NCBI RefSeq assembly: GCF_900182595.1
Contig: NZ_FXTN01000005.1
Location: 62,001 to 126,000 of the forward strand
Direction: 5' to 3'
DNA length: 64,000 nucleotides
Source: Pedobacter westerhofensis
GTDB lineage: Bacteria > Bacteroidota > Bacteroidia > Sphingobacteriales > Sphingobacteriaceae
In this document: positions 48,596 through 56,535 of the stretch, piece after piece
Numbering within the stretch: position 1 is the first letter of the stretch
Layout of the letters: the number at the start of each line of letters is the position of its first letter
Made by a program: the position numbers and the translations under genes
Notes under the pieces: model-generated
Told to the model about the DNA's origin: nothing
Databases searched by the model: none
Seen by the model: only the letters and a program-made list of their open reading frames with translations

Positions 48596-50347
48596 ATGAA
48601 GATCATAACAACCAAAGAGTTTGCAAAAGCCACAAAAATCGACAAACTGGGTGTTCCGGGATTAGCGGCTCTGCTGATGGAGGTAATGAAGTTAAATGAT
48701 ATCAATAAAGTTTTCTCACAAAATCAGCACTTTAACGGGCTGGAGTTTGTAGATAAAATACTGGAAACGATTGGGGTCTCTATTGATTTTGATGAAGATG
48801 ATTTAAGGAACATCCCAAAAACGGGTGGTTTCATTGCAATCGCAAACCACCCATATGGTGGTGTAGAAGGTCTGGCCCTGGTTAAGCTTTTATGTACGGT
48901 AAGGCCCGAAGCCAAGGTGATGGTGAATTTCATTTTGCAGAAGATTCCTAACCTGAACGAGTTTTTTGTAGCTGTTAACCCCTTTGAGAATGTACAGCAT
49001 ACCTCCAGCATCAGCGGGTTAAAGGCTACATTTGATCTTTTAAAGTCAGGTACACCAATTGGCATTTTTCCAGCTGGAGAGGTTTCTACCTTTAGCCTGG
49101 ACAAACAAGAAATAACCGATAGGTTATGGCATCCTGTAGTAGGCAAGCTAATTGCGCGGGCAAAGGTGCCTGTGGTACCGATTTATTTTCATGGCAACAA
49201 CGGGGTATTATTTAATATCCTGAGTTTTATCCACCCTACCCTCCGTACGGCAAAACTGCCTTCAGAGTTTCTAAACAAGCAGGGCTTAAAAATAAAGGTA
49301 AGAATCGGAAAGCCAATCAATATCGAAGATATCTCTTACCGTAACAATACCAACAAATTACTTGATTTCCTGCGTGCAAGGACTTATGCTTTAGGTACCA
49401 GTATCGAGGAAGAAAAGAAACTGTTCAACCCGATCAACCTTTTTAAGATTAAGAAAAAGCCTGAACCGATCATCGAAGAGACACCGAGGGAAAGTATCGC
49501 TGAAGAAATTGGTCAGCTGGAAGCTTACCGCGTATGGACGGAAAAACAGTACGAAGTCTATATCACTCCAACAGCAAATATCCCCACTGTACTCAAGGAA
49601 ATTGGAAGATTAAGGGAAATTACATTCAGGGAGGTTGGCGAGGGCACCAATAAAAAGATCGATCTGGACAACTACGATATCTATTATCACCATCTATTTA
49701 TATGGGATAAGGAACTGCAGAATATCGTTGGCGCCTACCGTATCGGTAAAGGAGATGAGATCCTCCATATGATGGGCAAACGCGGTTTTTATCTTTCAGA
49801 GCTATTCAAGATCAAAGAAGCGTTCTACCCGATACTGAACCAGGGTATCGAGCTGGGACGCTCATGGATCCGTAAGGAATATCAGCAGAAAGCTTTACCA
49901 TTATTCCTTTTATGGAAAGGTATCTTAAAGTACCTCCTCGATAATCCGCAATACCGTTATATGTTCGGACCTGTAAGTATCAGTAATAACTTCTCCAAGT
50001 TCTCCAAATCACTGATCGTGGATTTTATCACCAAGAACCATTTTGATTATGAGCTGGGCCAGTATGTAAAACCAAGGAACAAATTCAAGGCAGATCTTTC
50101 TGCGATTGACAAAGACCTGCTGATTGAAAGCAGCGAATCTTTAAAAGACCTCGACGGACTGATTTCTGATATTGAAAATTCACATATCAAGATCCCGGTA
50201 TTGTTAAGACAATACATGAATCTGAATGCAAAGATCATATGCTTTAACACGGACCCTAAATTTTCAGACTGCCTGGATGGATTTTTACTTGTAGATACAC
50301 AGAATATTCCGCCGGAAATTCTGGAGAAGATCGGTAAGAATTTCTAG
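48596..50347 (+). CDS. Two-domain acyltransferase (PlsC-like plus GNAT), OlsF-like aminolipid synthase
   Basis: A 583-residue protein. The N-terminal half is a lysophospholipid-acyltransferase-like domain with NHPYGGVEG (N84, H85) and IFPAGEVSTF. The C-terminal half (about 300-583) resembles the N-acyltransferase fold of OlsB/hemolysin-like proteins, with IVGAYRIGKG, FYLSELF and ELGRSWIRKEYQ. OlsF, described in Serratia and Flavobacterium, has this domain order and makes ornithine lipids; related Bacteroides enzymes make glycine lipids. So it probably builds an acylated aminolipid, with product unknown. The acidic partner is Glu91 in an H-x5-E spacing rather than the standard H-x4-D. It ends at a strong terminator. 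Confidence 0.85.
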   Translation: MKIITTKEFAKATKIDKLGVPGLAALLMEVMKLNDINKVFSQNQHFNGLEFVDKILETIGVSIDFDEDDLRNIPKTGGFIAIANHPYGGVEGLALVKLLCTVRPEAKVMVNFILQKIPNLNEFFVAVNPFENVQHTSSISGLKATFDLLKSGTPIGIFPAGEVSTFSLDKQEITDRLWHPVVGKLIARAKVPVVPIYFHGNNGVLFNILSFIHPTLRTAKLPSEFLNKQGLKIKVRIGKPINIEDISYRNNTNKLLDFLRARTYALGTSIEEEKKLFNPINLFKIKKKPEPIIEETPRESIAEEIGQLEAYRVWTEKQYEVYITPTANIPTVLKEIGRLREITFREVGEGTNKKIDLDNYDIYYHHLFIWDKELQNIVGAYRIGKGDEILHMMGKRGFYLSELFKIKEAFYPILNQGIELGRSWIRKEYQQKALPLFLLWKGILKYLLDNPQYRYMFGPVSISNNFSKFSKSLIVDFITKNHFDYELGQYVKPRNKFKADLSAIDKDLLIESSESLKDLDGLISDIENSHIKIPVLLRQYMNLNAKIICFNTDPKFSDCLDGFLLVDTQNIPPEILEKIGKNF

Positions 50348-50366
50348 CAGTAAATCTCATAAATGC

Positions 50367-50398
50367 AAAAAGCCAGGACATCCATCCTGGCTTTTGTT
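50367..50398 (+). terminator. Rho-independent terminator after the acyltransferase gene
   Basis: The stem AAAAGCCAGGA / TCCTGGCTTTT with a 6-nt loop has T or A runs on both sides, so it could serve both strands. Confidence 0.88.
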
Positions 50399-50751
50399 TA
50401 TCAACTAAACCTAAACTTTATAAATACTAACCAAATATTTACATCGCAAATGTAAGGTGGGTATGTTAAGTGAAAATTAAGAATGGGTTATAAAACTAAA
50501 TCGTTTATTTAAAACACCAAATATTTACGACAGACAATAGCGCTACAACTATTTAGTCTGCAATCAGCAAAAATTCTTAAGTTCATGGTAGCTGATTTCG
50601 CTTCCCATCCGTAGGGCCGGAGGGTGTAAAATTCTACTGATTATTTTATGTTAAATCCCTTAATATTATAATAAAATGGAAGGTAATCTAAGAATATATA
50701 ACATTACGGGATTTGCAATTACATCACTTATGTCTAGCATCTCATAAATCA

Positions 50752-50787
50752 TAAAAGCCCGCACCTTTTATAAAGTACGGGCTTTTT
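50752..50787 (-). terminator. Terminator after the Oar-like TonB receptor
   Basis: The stem AAAGCCCG / CGGGCTTT on the minus strand, with extra pairing inside the loop, is followed by T residues. It is 21 bp after the receptor stop. Confidence 0.8.
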
Positions 50788-50807
50788 GCAAATAATATTA
50801 AGGTTTA

Positions 50808-53800
50808 TTAAAAGCTGTATCTCAGACCAAACTGCATCTGATATCTTGATGCAAAGAAATCTTTAGAGTATTTACTTGTATTAGCCTGACTGAAGGTATA
50901 CGTTGGATAAGCAGTTGCGGATCCAGCACCACCAGTAGTGGTAGACAACCCCACACTAGCCATCGAGTTGAAAGTGTTTGGAGAGAAATACTGCACACCC
51001 CACTTCTTGTTTAGCAAGTTAGTAAGGTTTACAATGTCATAAGTAAACGACAATGTATGTTTATGTGTACCGTTGGTTACAATTCTGAAATCCTGCGAGA
51101 AACGGAAGTCGGCTTGATAATTCCAAGGTGTACGTGCGGCGTTACGTTCTGTGAAATCCCCTCTCCTTGTTTTAAGGTATTTATCACCATCGATGAAAGC
51201 ATCAAAAGCGGCAGCTTGCGCAGCACCGGTTGCATTGGCAGCAAAGAATTTAGCTGTTTCTCCAACCTGTGGAATGTAAACCAAACTTACAGTTTGTCCT
51301 GTATTATTAATTGTAGAGTTTACGAAACCGTAAGAATATGGAGTTCCAGATTGTGCGCTGAAGTACAGCGAGAAATTAGCCACGTATTTACCTGCCTGAT
51401 CCCAGCTATGTTTGTAGTTCATCGTTGAAACAATACGATTGCGGATATCAAAGTTGGAATTCGCTAATCCCGGATTGTTAGGGCTCAATGATTGATTTAA
51501 TTGCCAGTTAGATTCCATGGAGTTACGAATACCATTAGTTACATCTTTAGATCTTCCATAAGTATACGCCGCCATGATATCAAATCCACCAGGGATAGAT
51601 TTTCCCACCTGACCGGTCAAGCTGTAACGGTAACCTTTACTTGTATTAGAAAGCAGGTAAGCATTTGTATAAAGGAGACTCGTTTTTCCAGCATCACCAG
51701 AAGTATAAATTGGTTGCTGGTGCTGAGTATCATATATCAGATAAGTTGGGTTATCTTTAATGTTGATCTGCTGGAACATCAGGTCATGAATAACCTTTGT
51801 ATAAATACCTTCAATCGTAAATCTCCACTGGTTGTCAGTTTTATAATCGAATGCCAAGCTGCTTCTCCAGGTTTTAGGCATCTTAAAATTGTTATCGATT
51901 AAATCTACCTGGGTAGCACCTGCTGAATTATTTACATTTACCCCTTGTTTAGTTACAAAACCCGCTTCACCTTTACCTGTTAAAGCATCAGCAATCGGAT
52001 CAGATCCTGCAACAAAAGGTTTTGAACTTGACCTGTTGTCATATGCGCCATAAGTTACCCCATTATTATAGTAAGCATAACCTAACCATGCAAAAGGAAC
52101 CCTACCTGTAAATAATCCACTACCTCCACGCATAATCAGGCTTTGATCTCCTAAAACGTCAAAGTTAAAACCTACGCGTGGCGAAATCTGTACCTGACCG
52201 AAGAAGTCATTTTTGATATTCTTTGGAAGTGTATAAGTATAAGTGGTACCATAATTTGGATCCACAGGTGCATCTGTAGTTTTTACACTTAGCGGTTGCT
52301 TGTTAGGCATATCAGCCATATCAAATCTCAGACCGTAAGTCAGCTTAAAGCGGTCGGTCATTTGGAACTGATCCTCACCGTACACACTATACACATTTAC
52401 TTTGAACTCTGCAGGTGGGTTATTCAAAATATAATCCCTGCTGTTATCAGTATAGTTATAGTTAGTTCTAACACGGTTAGGATTTCCGGCCAGGAAAGCA
52501 TCTACACTGCTGTAAGCAACACGTCCATTCCAGCTGTTCACGAAACCATAAGTGATATTATATAACTCATTGTGTGTACCAAAAGTAAACGTATGTCTTC
52601 CCTTAGTCCAGGTAAGATTATCCGTAAATTCAGTTGTTTTTTGTTTCATGTTAAAGATACTCGCTTCCCGGTCAGTACCCAGAAAGATTGTTCCACCAGC
52701 AGCACCTGTAATCTCAATCTGAGGTAATGCAGGGTTTGAAGTTGGCGTTCTGTAATCGTGAATACTGGAGTAACCTACCACCAAACTGTTTGACAGGTTA
52801 TTTGAAAGTCTGCTCTTTAGTTCAGCAACTGTAGAGTTTTGGTTATTTGTTTGTTTGTAATCAATACCCGCGAACCTAAAATTGGCCTGGTCTCGCTCCA
52901 AGTTGGTCGCGTCAGAAGTAATAGTGTTGTTACGGATCGTTAACTGGTTTTTATCGTTGATATTCCAATCTAAACGGTTGAAGAACTTATTTGAGTTTGA
53001 ATAAATATTGTAATTGCCATAAGTTCCCGGATTAATACCGTATTTGCTTTCCATCAATTGTGTAATTGCTTGCGCCTGGGCTTCAGTAATTACTTTATTA
53101 TCAGAAGAACCTGCACCTAAGATCACAGGATCCTGACGGCGTGTGATTTCTTCATTGGTAAAGAAGAATAGTTTGTTCTTAATCAACGGTAACCCTACAC
53201 GGAAACCAGTTTGATACTCATGGAAATCTGACGGTTCTTTTGAGTTATCACCAGTTTTGTTTCTTCCTATTAATGAAGCGTTACGTCCAAAACCATAAAC
53301 TGATCCTGTTACCTCATTTGTACCTGAGCGTGTTACCGCGTTAACGCTACCACCGGTAAAGTTACCGATCTTCACATCATAAGGTGCAAGCAATACCTGT
53401 ACATCCTGGATCGCATCAATAGAAACAGGGTTAGTTCTTGTGCTGCTGCCCGGCATACCAGAGCTTCCGCTCTGTCCCCCTAACGAAGGACTGAAACCAA
53501 TAGCATCATTGTTAATCGCACCATCAATAGTTACGTTATTGTATCTAAAGTTGGTACCCATAAATGAGTTGTCTTTACTTACCTGTGGAGTCACGCGGGT
53601 AATATCAGTTAAACTACGGCTGGTAGAAGGCATATTTTTAATCTGCTCTTCGCCGATTTGTGTACCTGCACCAGTTTTCAATGCGCCTCTTTTACCTTTT
53701 ACAGTAACTTCGGTTAATTGCTGGCCTTCATCCAGGAGCGTAAAATCTACACGCTGATCGACACCCAAACCAAGGTTGCCCACCTCTTTTTCCTGCTTAT

Positions 53801-54071
53801 TGTAACCGATATAAGTAACCGTTATTCTGTAAGGGCCACCAGGATTTAAGTTATTTAAACGGAAGTAACCATCAGTTCCGGTTACCGCACCATATTTAGT
53901 ACCGGTTGGTAAATGTACCACCAGTACGCTTGCTCCGGGAACAGTCATTCCTTTTGCATCTTTTACTTTTCCGCTAACGCTGGAAGTTGTTACCTGCGCG
54001 TTTGCACCTAGCCCTACAAACAAGAGAGCTGTTAGGATAACGCAATAGAAGTTGGATAGAATTCGTTTCAT
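50808..54071 (-). CDS. TonB-dependent receptor, Oar-like, with N-terminal carboxypeptidase-like domain
   Basis: A 1087-residue outer membrane receptor. Signal peptide about 1-25. Residues about 28-120 are a carboxypeptidase regulatory-like beta domain (SSVSGKVKDAKGMTVPGASV, TDGYFRLNNL). The plug follows (NNVTIDGAINNDAIGFSP, NFTGGSVNAVTRSGTNEV), then a long beta-barrel ending in RYQMQFGLRYSF, with the terminal aromatic needed for BAM assembly. It resembles Oar-type receptors, for which protein or protease export has been described in Myxococcus. No SusD partner is adjacent. A four-unit 11-bp array lies upstream. Confidence 0.93.
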   Translation of the reverse strand: MKRILSNFYCVILTALLFVGLGANAQVTTSSVSGKVKDAKGMTVPGASVLVVHLPTGTKYGAVTGTDGYFRLNNLNPGGPYRITVTYIGYNKQEKEVGNLGLGVDQRVDFTLLDEGQQLTEVTVKGKRGALKTGAGTQIGEEQIKNMPSTSRSLTDITRVTPQVSKDNSFMGTNFRYNNVTIDGAINNDAIGFSPSLGGQSGSSGMPGSSTRTNPVSIDAIQDVQVLLAPYDVKIGNFTGGSVNAVTRSGTNEVTGSVYGFGRNASLIGRNKTGDNSKEPSDFHEYQTGFRVGLPLIKNKLFFFTNEEITRRQDPVILGAGSSDNKVITEAQAQAITQLMESKYGINPGTYGNYNIYSNSNKFFNRLDWNINDKNQLTIRNNTITSDATNLERDQANFRFAGIDYKQTNNQNSTVAELKSRLSNNLSNSLVVGYSSIHDYRTPTSNPALPQIEITGAAGGTIFLGTDREASIFNMKQKTTEFTDNLTWTKGRHTFTFGTHNELYNITYGFVNSWNGRVAYSSVDAFLAGNPNRVRTNYNYTDNSRDYILNNPPAEFKVNVYSVYGEDQFQMTDRFKLTYGLRFDMADMPNKQPLSVKTTDAPVDPNYGTTYTYTLPKNIKNDFFGQVQISPRVGFNFDVLGDQSLIMRGGSGLFTGRVPFAWLGYAYYNNGVTYGAYDNRSSSKPFVAGSDPIADALTGKGEAGFVTKQGVNVNNSAGATQVDLIDNNFKMPKTWRSSLAFDYKTDNQWRFTIEGIYTKVIHDLMFQQINIKDNPTYLIYDTQHQQPIYTSGDAGKTSLLYTNAYLLSNTSKGYRYSLTGQVGKSIPGGFDIMAAYTYGRSKDVTNGIRNSMESNWQLNQSLSPNNPGLANSNFDIRNRIVSTMNYKHSWDQAGKYVANFSLYFSAQSGTPYSYGFVNSTINNTGQTVSLVYIPQVGETAKFFAANATGAAQAAAFDAFIDGDKYLKTRRGDFTERNAARTPWNYQADFRFSQDFRIVTNGTHKHTLSFTYDIVNLTNLLNKKWGVQYFSPNTFNSMASVGLSTTTGGAGSATAYPTYTFSQANTSKYSKDFFASRYQMQFGLRYSF

Positions 54072-54150
54072 GAGTTGCCTCTAATTATTTTTTTTGTAAA
54101 ATTAGAGTTGCAACATAACCTTAATATTAAGTTCACATTAATACGCTACC

Positions 54151-54194
54151 GAATTAATATTAAATTAAAATGGGATTAAAAAGAGATTAAAAAT
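54151..54194. repeat. Four-unit 11-bp direct repeat upstream of the Oar-like receptor
   Basis: Units start at 54151, 54162, 54173 and 54184, each containing ATTAA at exact 11-bp spacing (units AAATTAAAATG, GGATTAAAAAG, AGATTAAAAAT and a weaker GAATTAATATT). Two more ATTAA copies at 54126 and 54137 are also 11 bp apart but in a different register. The core is the reverse complement of the array at 59397. Confidence 0.6.
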
Positions 54195-54323
54195 AGACTT
54201 TACAGCCGGCTAAACAATGTTTGTTTGAAACAGATGTGTTAACATTCAATTATAAGAGACTTAAAATAATGTTTCCGCAATATTAATTTTATGTTAAGAG
54301 TCACCAAAATGAACAAATTAGTC

Positions 54324-54884
54324 TTAGTTGTAAACAAAATTGGGGTAGAAATATTGCTTCAAGAAGACGGTATCTCTGACCGCCGGAGATCCATAAACTG
54401 ATTCAGAAATAATCTGGGCTTCCAGAATCCATTTTGTCTGATCAGCTGGTTTGCCGGGTAACAAGTTAATCCCTTTCACGTACCCATCCACCAGTTTGGA
54501 TGCAGCAAATAAGCACGCTGGACAGGAACGGCTAACCTCAATCTTCCCATTAATAATATCAGCACGTTTAAGATTGAAGGAAGTACCCATCATTGGCGCT
54601 TTGATGTACATTGTATAACTTACGCCTTGATTGAGCGCACTGCTCCAGAAAATCCTGTAGTTTCCCGTCACAAAAGTTCCCGGGCCGGGATTAATGTCTG
54701 CATGTTCAGTAAAAAGATACTGGCAGTTGGCTCCTGCCGGACATGCAGTGAGATTCTTCTCATCAATCACGATAGCCGGTTCAAGTCCGCGTTTTTTTGA
54801 ACACGAAAAGTTAACAAGGGTTAGGAGCAGTAAGCAGAGTAATAAAGTTGTTTGTTTGATCATGAGGCTACCATTTGGTTTCAT
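54324..54884 (-). CDS. Putative lipoprotein of unknown function
   Basis: A 186-residue protein with a lipoprotein signal peptide ending LTLVNFSC. The residues after the Cys are KKRG, basic rather than acidic, so no surface-export signal is visible and it may stay periplasmic. The mature part has an early pair of cysteines (ACPAGANC) and a later CPAC, perhaps forming disulfides. I do not recognise the family. An in-frame ATG at 54863 (MIKQTTLLL) would drop seven residues and give a more typical signal peptide. It lies between the Oar-like receptor and the terminator of the next operon. Confidence 0.72.
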   Translation of the reverse strand: MKPNGSLMIKQTTLLLCLLLLTLVNFSCSKKRGLEPAIVIDEKNLTACPAGANCQYLFTEHADINPGPGTFVTGNYRIFWSSALNQGVSYTMYIKAPMMGTSFNLKRADIINGKIEVSRSCPACLFAASKLVDGYVKGINLLPGKPADQTKWILEAQIISESVYGSPAVRDTVFLKQYFYPNFVYN

Positions 54885-54967
54885 AACTAAAACGACATGA
54901 GACAGTTATACGCTACAGCTAAAAATATTAACATTACATCATTGGCTGAAATATTGCACGTTTAAAT

Positions 54968-55001
54968 ACAAAATGCCCTGCAGGATTCTGCAGGGCATTT
55001 A
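54968..55001 (-). terminator. Terminator after the beta-helix lipoprotein gene
   Basis: A perfect 13-bp stem AAATGCCCTGCAG / CTGCAGGGCATTT with a 4-nt loop, followed on the minus strand by TTGTATTTAA. It ends the operon that starts at 59328. Confidence 0.85.
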
Positions 55002-55032
55002 TAAGTTATCAATTCAACGATTGGATCGTTAA

Positions 55033-56490
55033 TTATTTTGTTACAGCACCTGGAGTAGTGTAAGGTAAAGTTTGCGGATCGTAACTAGCCCAACCAGCAG
55101 TCCAGTCAGTAGTACCGAATGCACCTTTGTAAGCAACTTTCTCAAAGAAAGCATCTGCTAATTTTGCATTTGTAAACGACGCACCAGTAGCAGCAGGAGA
55201 ACCTGTGATCAAAGTGAAATTAGGTACACCAACTCTTGCAGCAGCAACCTGATCTGCAGAATATTTCAATGGATCAGTATAGATACCGATAGCGTAAAGG
55301 TCAGGAGTAAATACATTAGCTGAGGCAGCTGAAGTCAAGATTGGAGTAATCGCAGCTAAGGCAGTAGCATTAGAAGCTTTGATTTGATTACTTTTCCCAT
55401 TAGATCCTGCAACAAGGTTATTTAGGAATAAGGAAGCACCGCTCACCAAATAACTTGAAGAATTCGCACCACTAGCTGGCAATGCATCATCATAGAAAAC
55501 ACCTTCAGTATAACCTGCAATAACAGAGTTAGCAATGCTGATCTGTGAATTACGACGGATCTGCGCAGCATGCTGATAACTTGCGTTAACAGTAGGAACA
55601 GGTGTAGGTAGTGGAGCTACCGGACCTAAGATAGTCATGTTAGAGAATACAGCTGAAGTAAGTGGGGCTGTTGCAACACCGGTAGAGATGTTGTCTGATT
55701 CAAAACCATTTGAACCGGAAACGTCAGCAACACCAGCTAAACGCTGAGCAATACCAAACTGGATTTTACCAGAGAAACCGTTATCAGTATCAAAGTCATC
55801 ATCCCATGTAGAAACAGCAAGTAAGTGTTTTGCATTTACTGCACCACCAAACCATTCGAAAGCATCATCACCTGAACGGAATACTTCTACATATTCAACA
55901 GTAGTACCAGAACCAACACTACCAAAGGTTACACCGTTGATTTCATTATCTGGGCCTAAAGCCACACCAGCATATTCAACACGTACATACTTTAAAACAC
56001 CTGAATTATCAGCGTTATCAGTACCACCATGCTTAGCTTTATCAGTTGCGTCAGAGATACCTTCAATAGCTACTGAAGTACCAAGGTTGTTTATACCTTT
56101 ACCTAAAAGGATCAAACCACCCCAGTCACCAGGAGCACGTCCGCCGGCAACGATATTTGATGTAAACACAATTGGTTTCTCAGCGGTACCGGTTGCATTG
56201 ATTTTAGCACCTCTTGTGATGATCAAAGTACCTTTAGTACCCCTGTCACCTTTAATGATTGTTCCCGGAGCAATAGTCAGGGTAACATTGTTAGTTACGA
56301 ACACATTTCCTTTTAACAGGTAAATTTTGTCTGCAGTCCAGTTGGTAGCAGTAGTAATATCGCCGGTTACTTCCACGACACCAGTTACAGGGTTAACAAT
56401 CTCACCGTCGTCATCCCCGTTATCACTTTTCGAACAACTTGCGAAAAACACAAGTAGACTCAAGGCAGTTGCTAATAATTGTTTTTTCAT
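55033..56490 (-). CDS. Surface lipoprotein, probable right-handed beta-helix
   Basis: A 485-residue lipoprotein. The signal peptide ends in LLVFFASC (Cys about 19), then SKSDNGDDDGE; an acidic stretch right after the Cys resembles the Bacteroidota lipoprotein export signal for surface display. The body has repetitive Gly/Asn/Val-rich segments (NNVTLTIAPGTIIKGDRG, RGAKINATGTAEKPIVF, LKYVRVEYAG) typical of pectin-lyase-like beta-helices. Its gene follows the TonB receptor by 45 bp and ends at a terminator, so they form an operon. I infer that it is the receptor's surface partner in place of SusD. Ligand unknown. Confidence 0.82.
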   Translation of the reverse strand: MKKQLLATALSLLVFFASCSKSDNGDDDGEIVNPVTGVVEVTGDITTATNWTADKIYLLKGNVFVTNNVTLTIAPGTIIKGDRGTKGTLIITRGAKINATGTAEKPIVFTSNIVAGGRAPGDWGGLILLGKGINNLGTSVAIEGISDATDKAKHGGTDNADNSGVLKYVRVEYAGVALGPDNEINGVTFGSVGSGTTVEYVEVFRSGDDAFEWFGGAVNAKHLLAVSTWDDDFDTDNGFSGKIQFGIAQRLAGVADVSGSNGFESDNISTGVATAPLTSAVFSNMTILGPVAPLPTPVPTVNASYQHAAQIRRNSQISIANSVIAGYTEGVFYDDALPASGANSSSYLVSGASLFLNNLVAGSNGKSNQIKASNATALAAITPILTSAASANVFTPDLYAIGIYTDPLKYSADQVAAARVGVPNFTLITGSPAATGASFTNAKLADAFFEKVAYKGAFGTTDWTAGWASYDPQTLPYTTPGAVTK

Positions 56491-56535
56491 TTTTTCGTTT
56501 TTTATTAGTGTAATAGTTATTTAAAATTTGGTTTA

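Larger units (their letters stand above)
50348..50807. other. 460-bp gene-free spacer between convergent genes
   Basis: AT-rich. It holds a terminator at each end (50367-50398 and 50752-50787), a 13-nt direct repeat ACCAAATATTTAC at 50430 and 50516, and a minus-strand -7 match TACATTTG at 50447-50454. No convincing coding region was seen. Confidence 0.6.

Noticed and set aside
50430..50528. Pair of 13-nt direct repeats as ends of a mobile element
   Set aside because: Only 73 bp lie between them, without any coding capacity or inverted ends.
54110..54117. -7 element for the Oar-like receptor (TATGTTGC on the minus strand)
   Set aside because: It deviates from TAnnTTTG in its second half, so I did not annotate it although its position relative to the array would fit.
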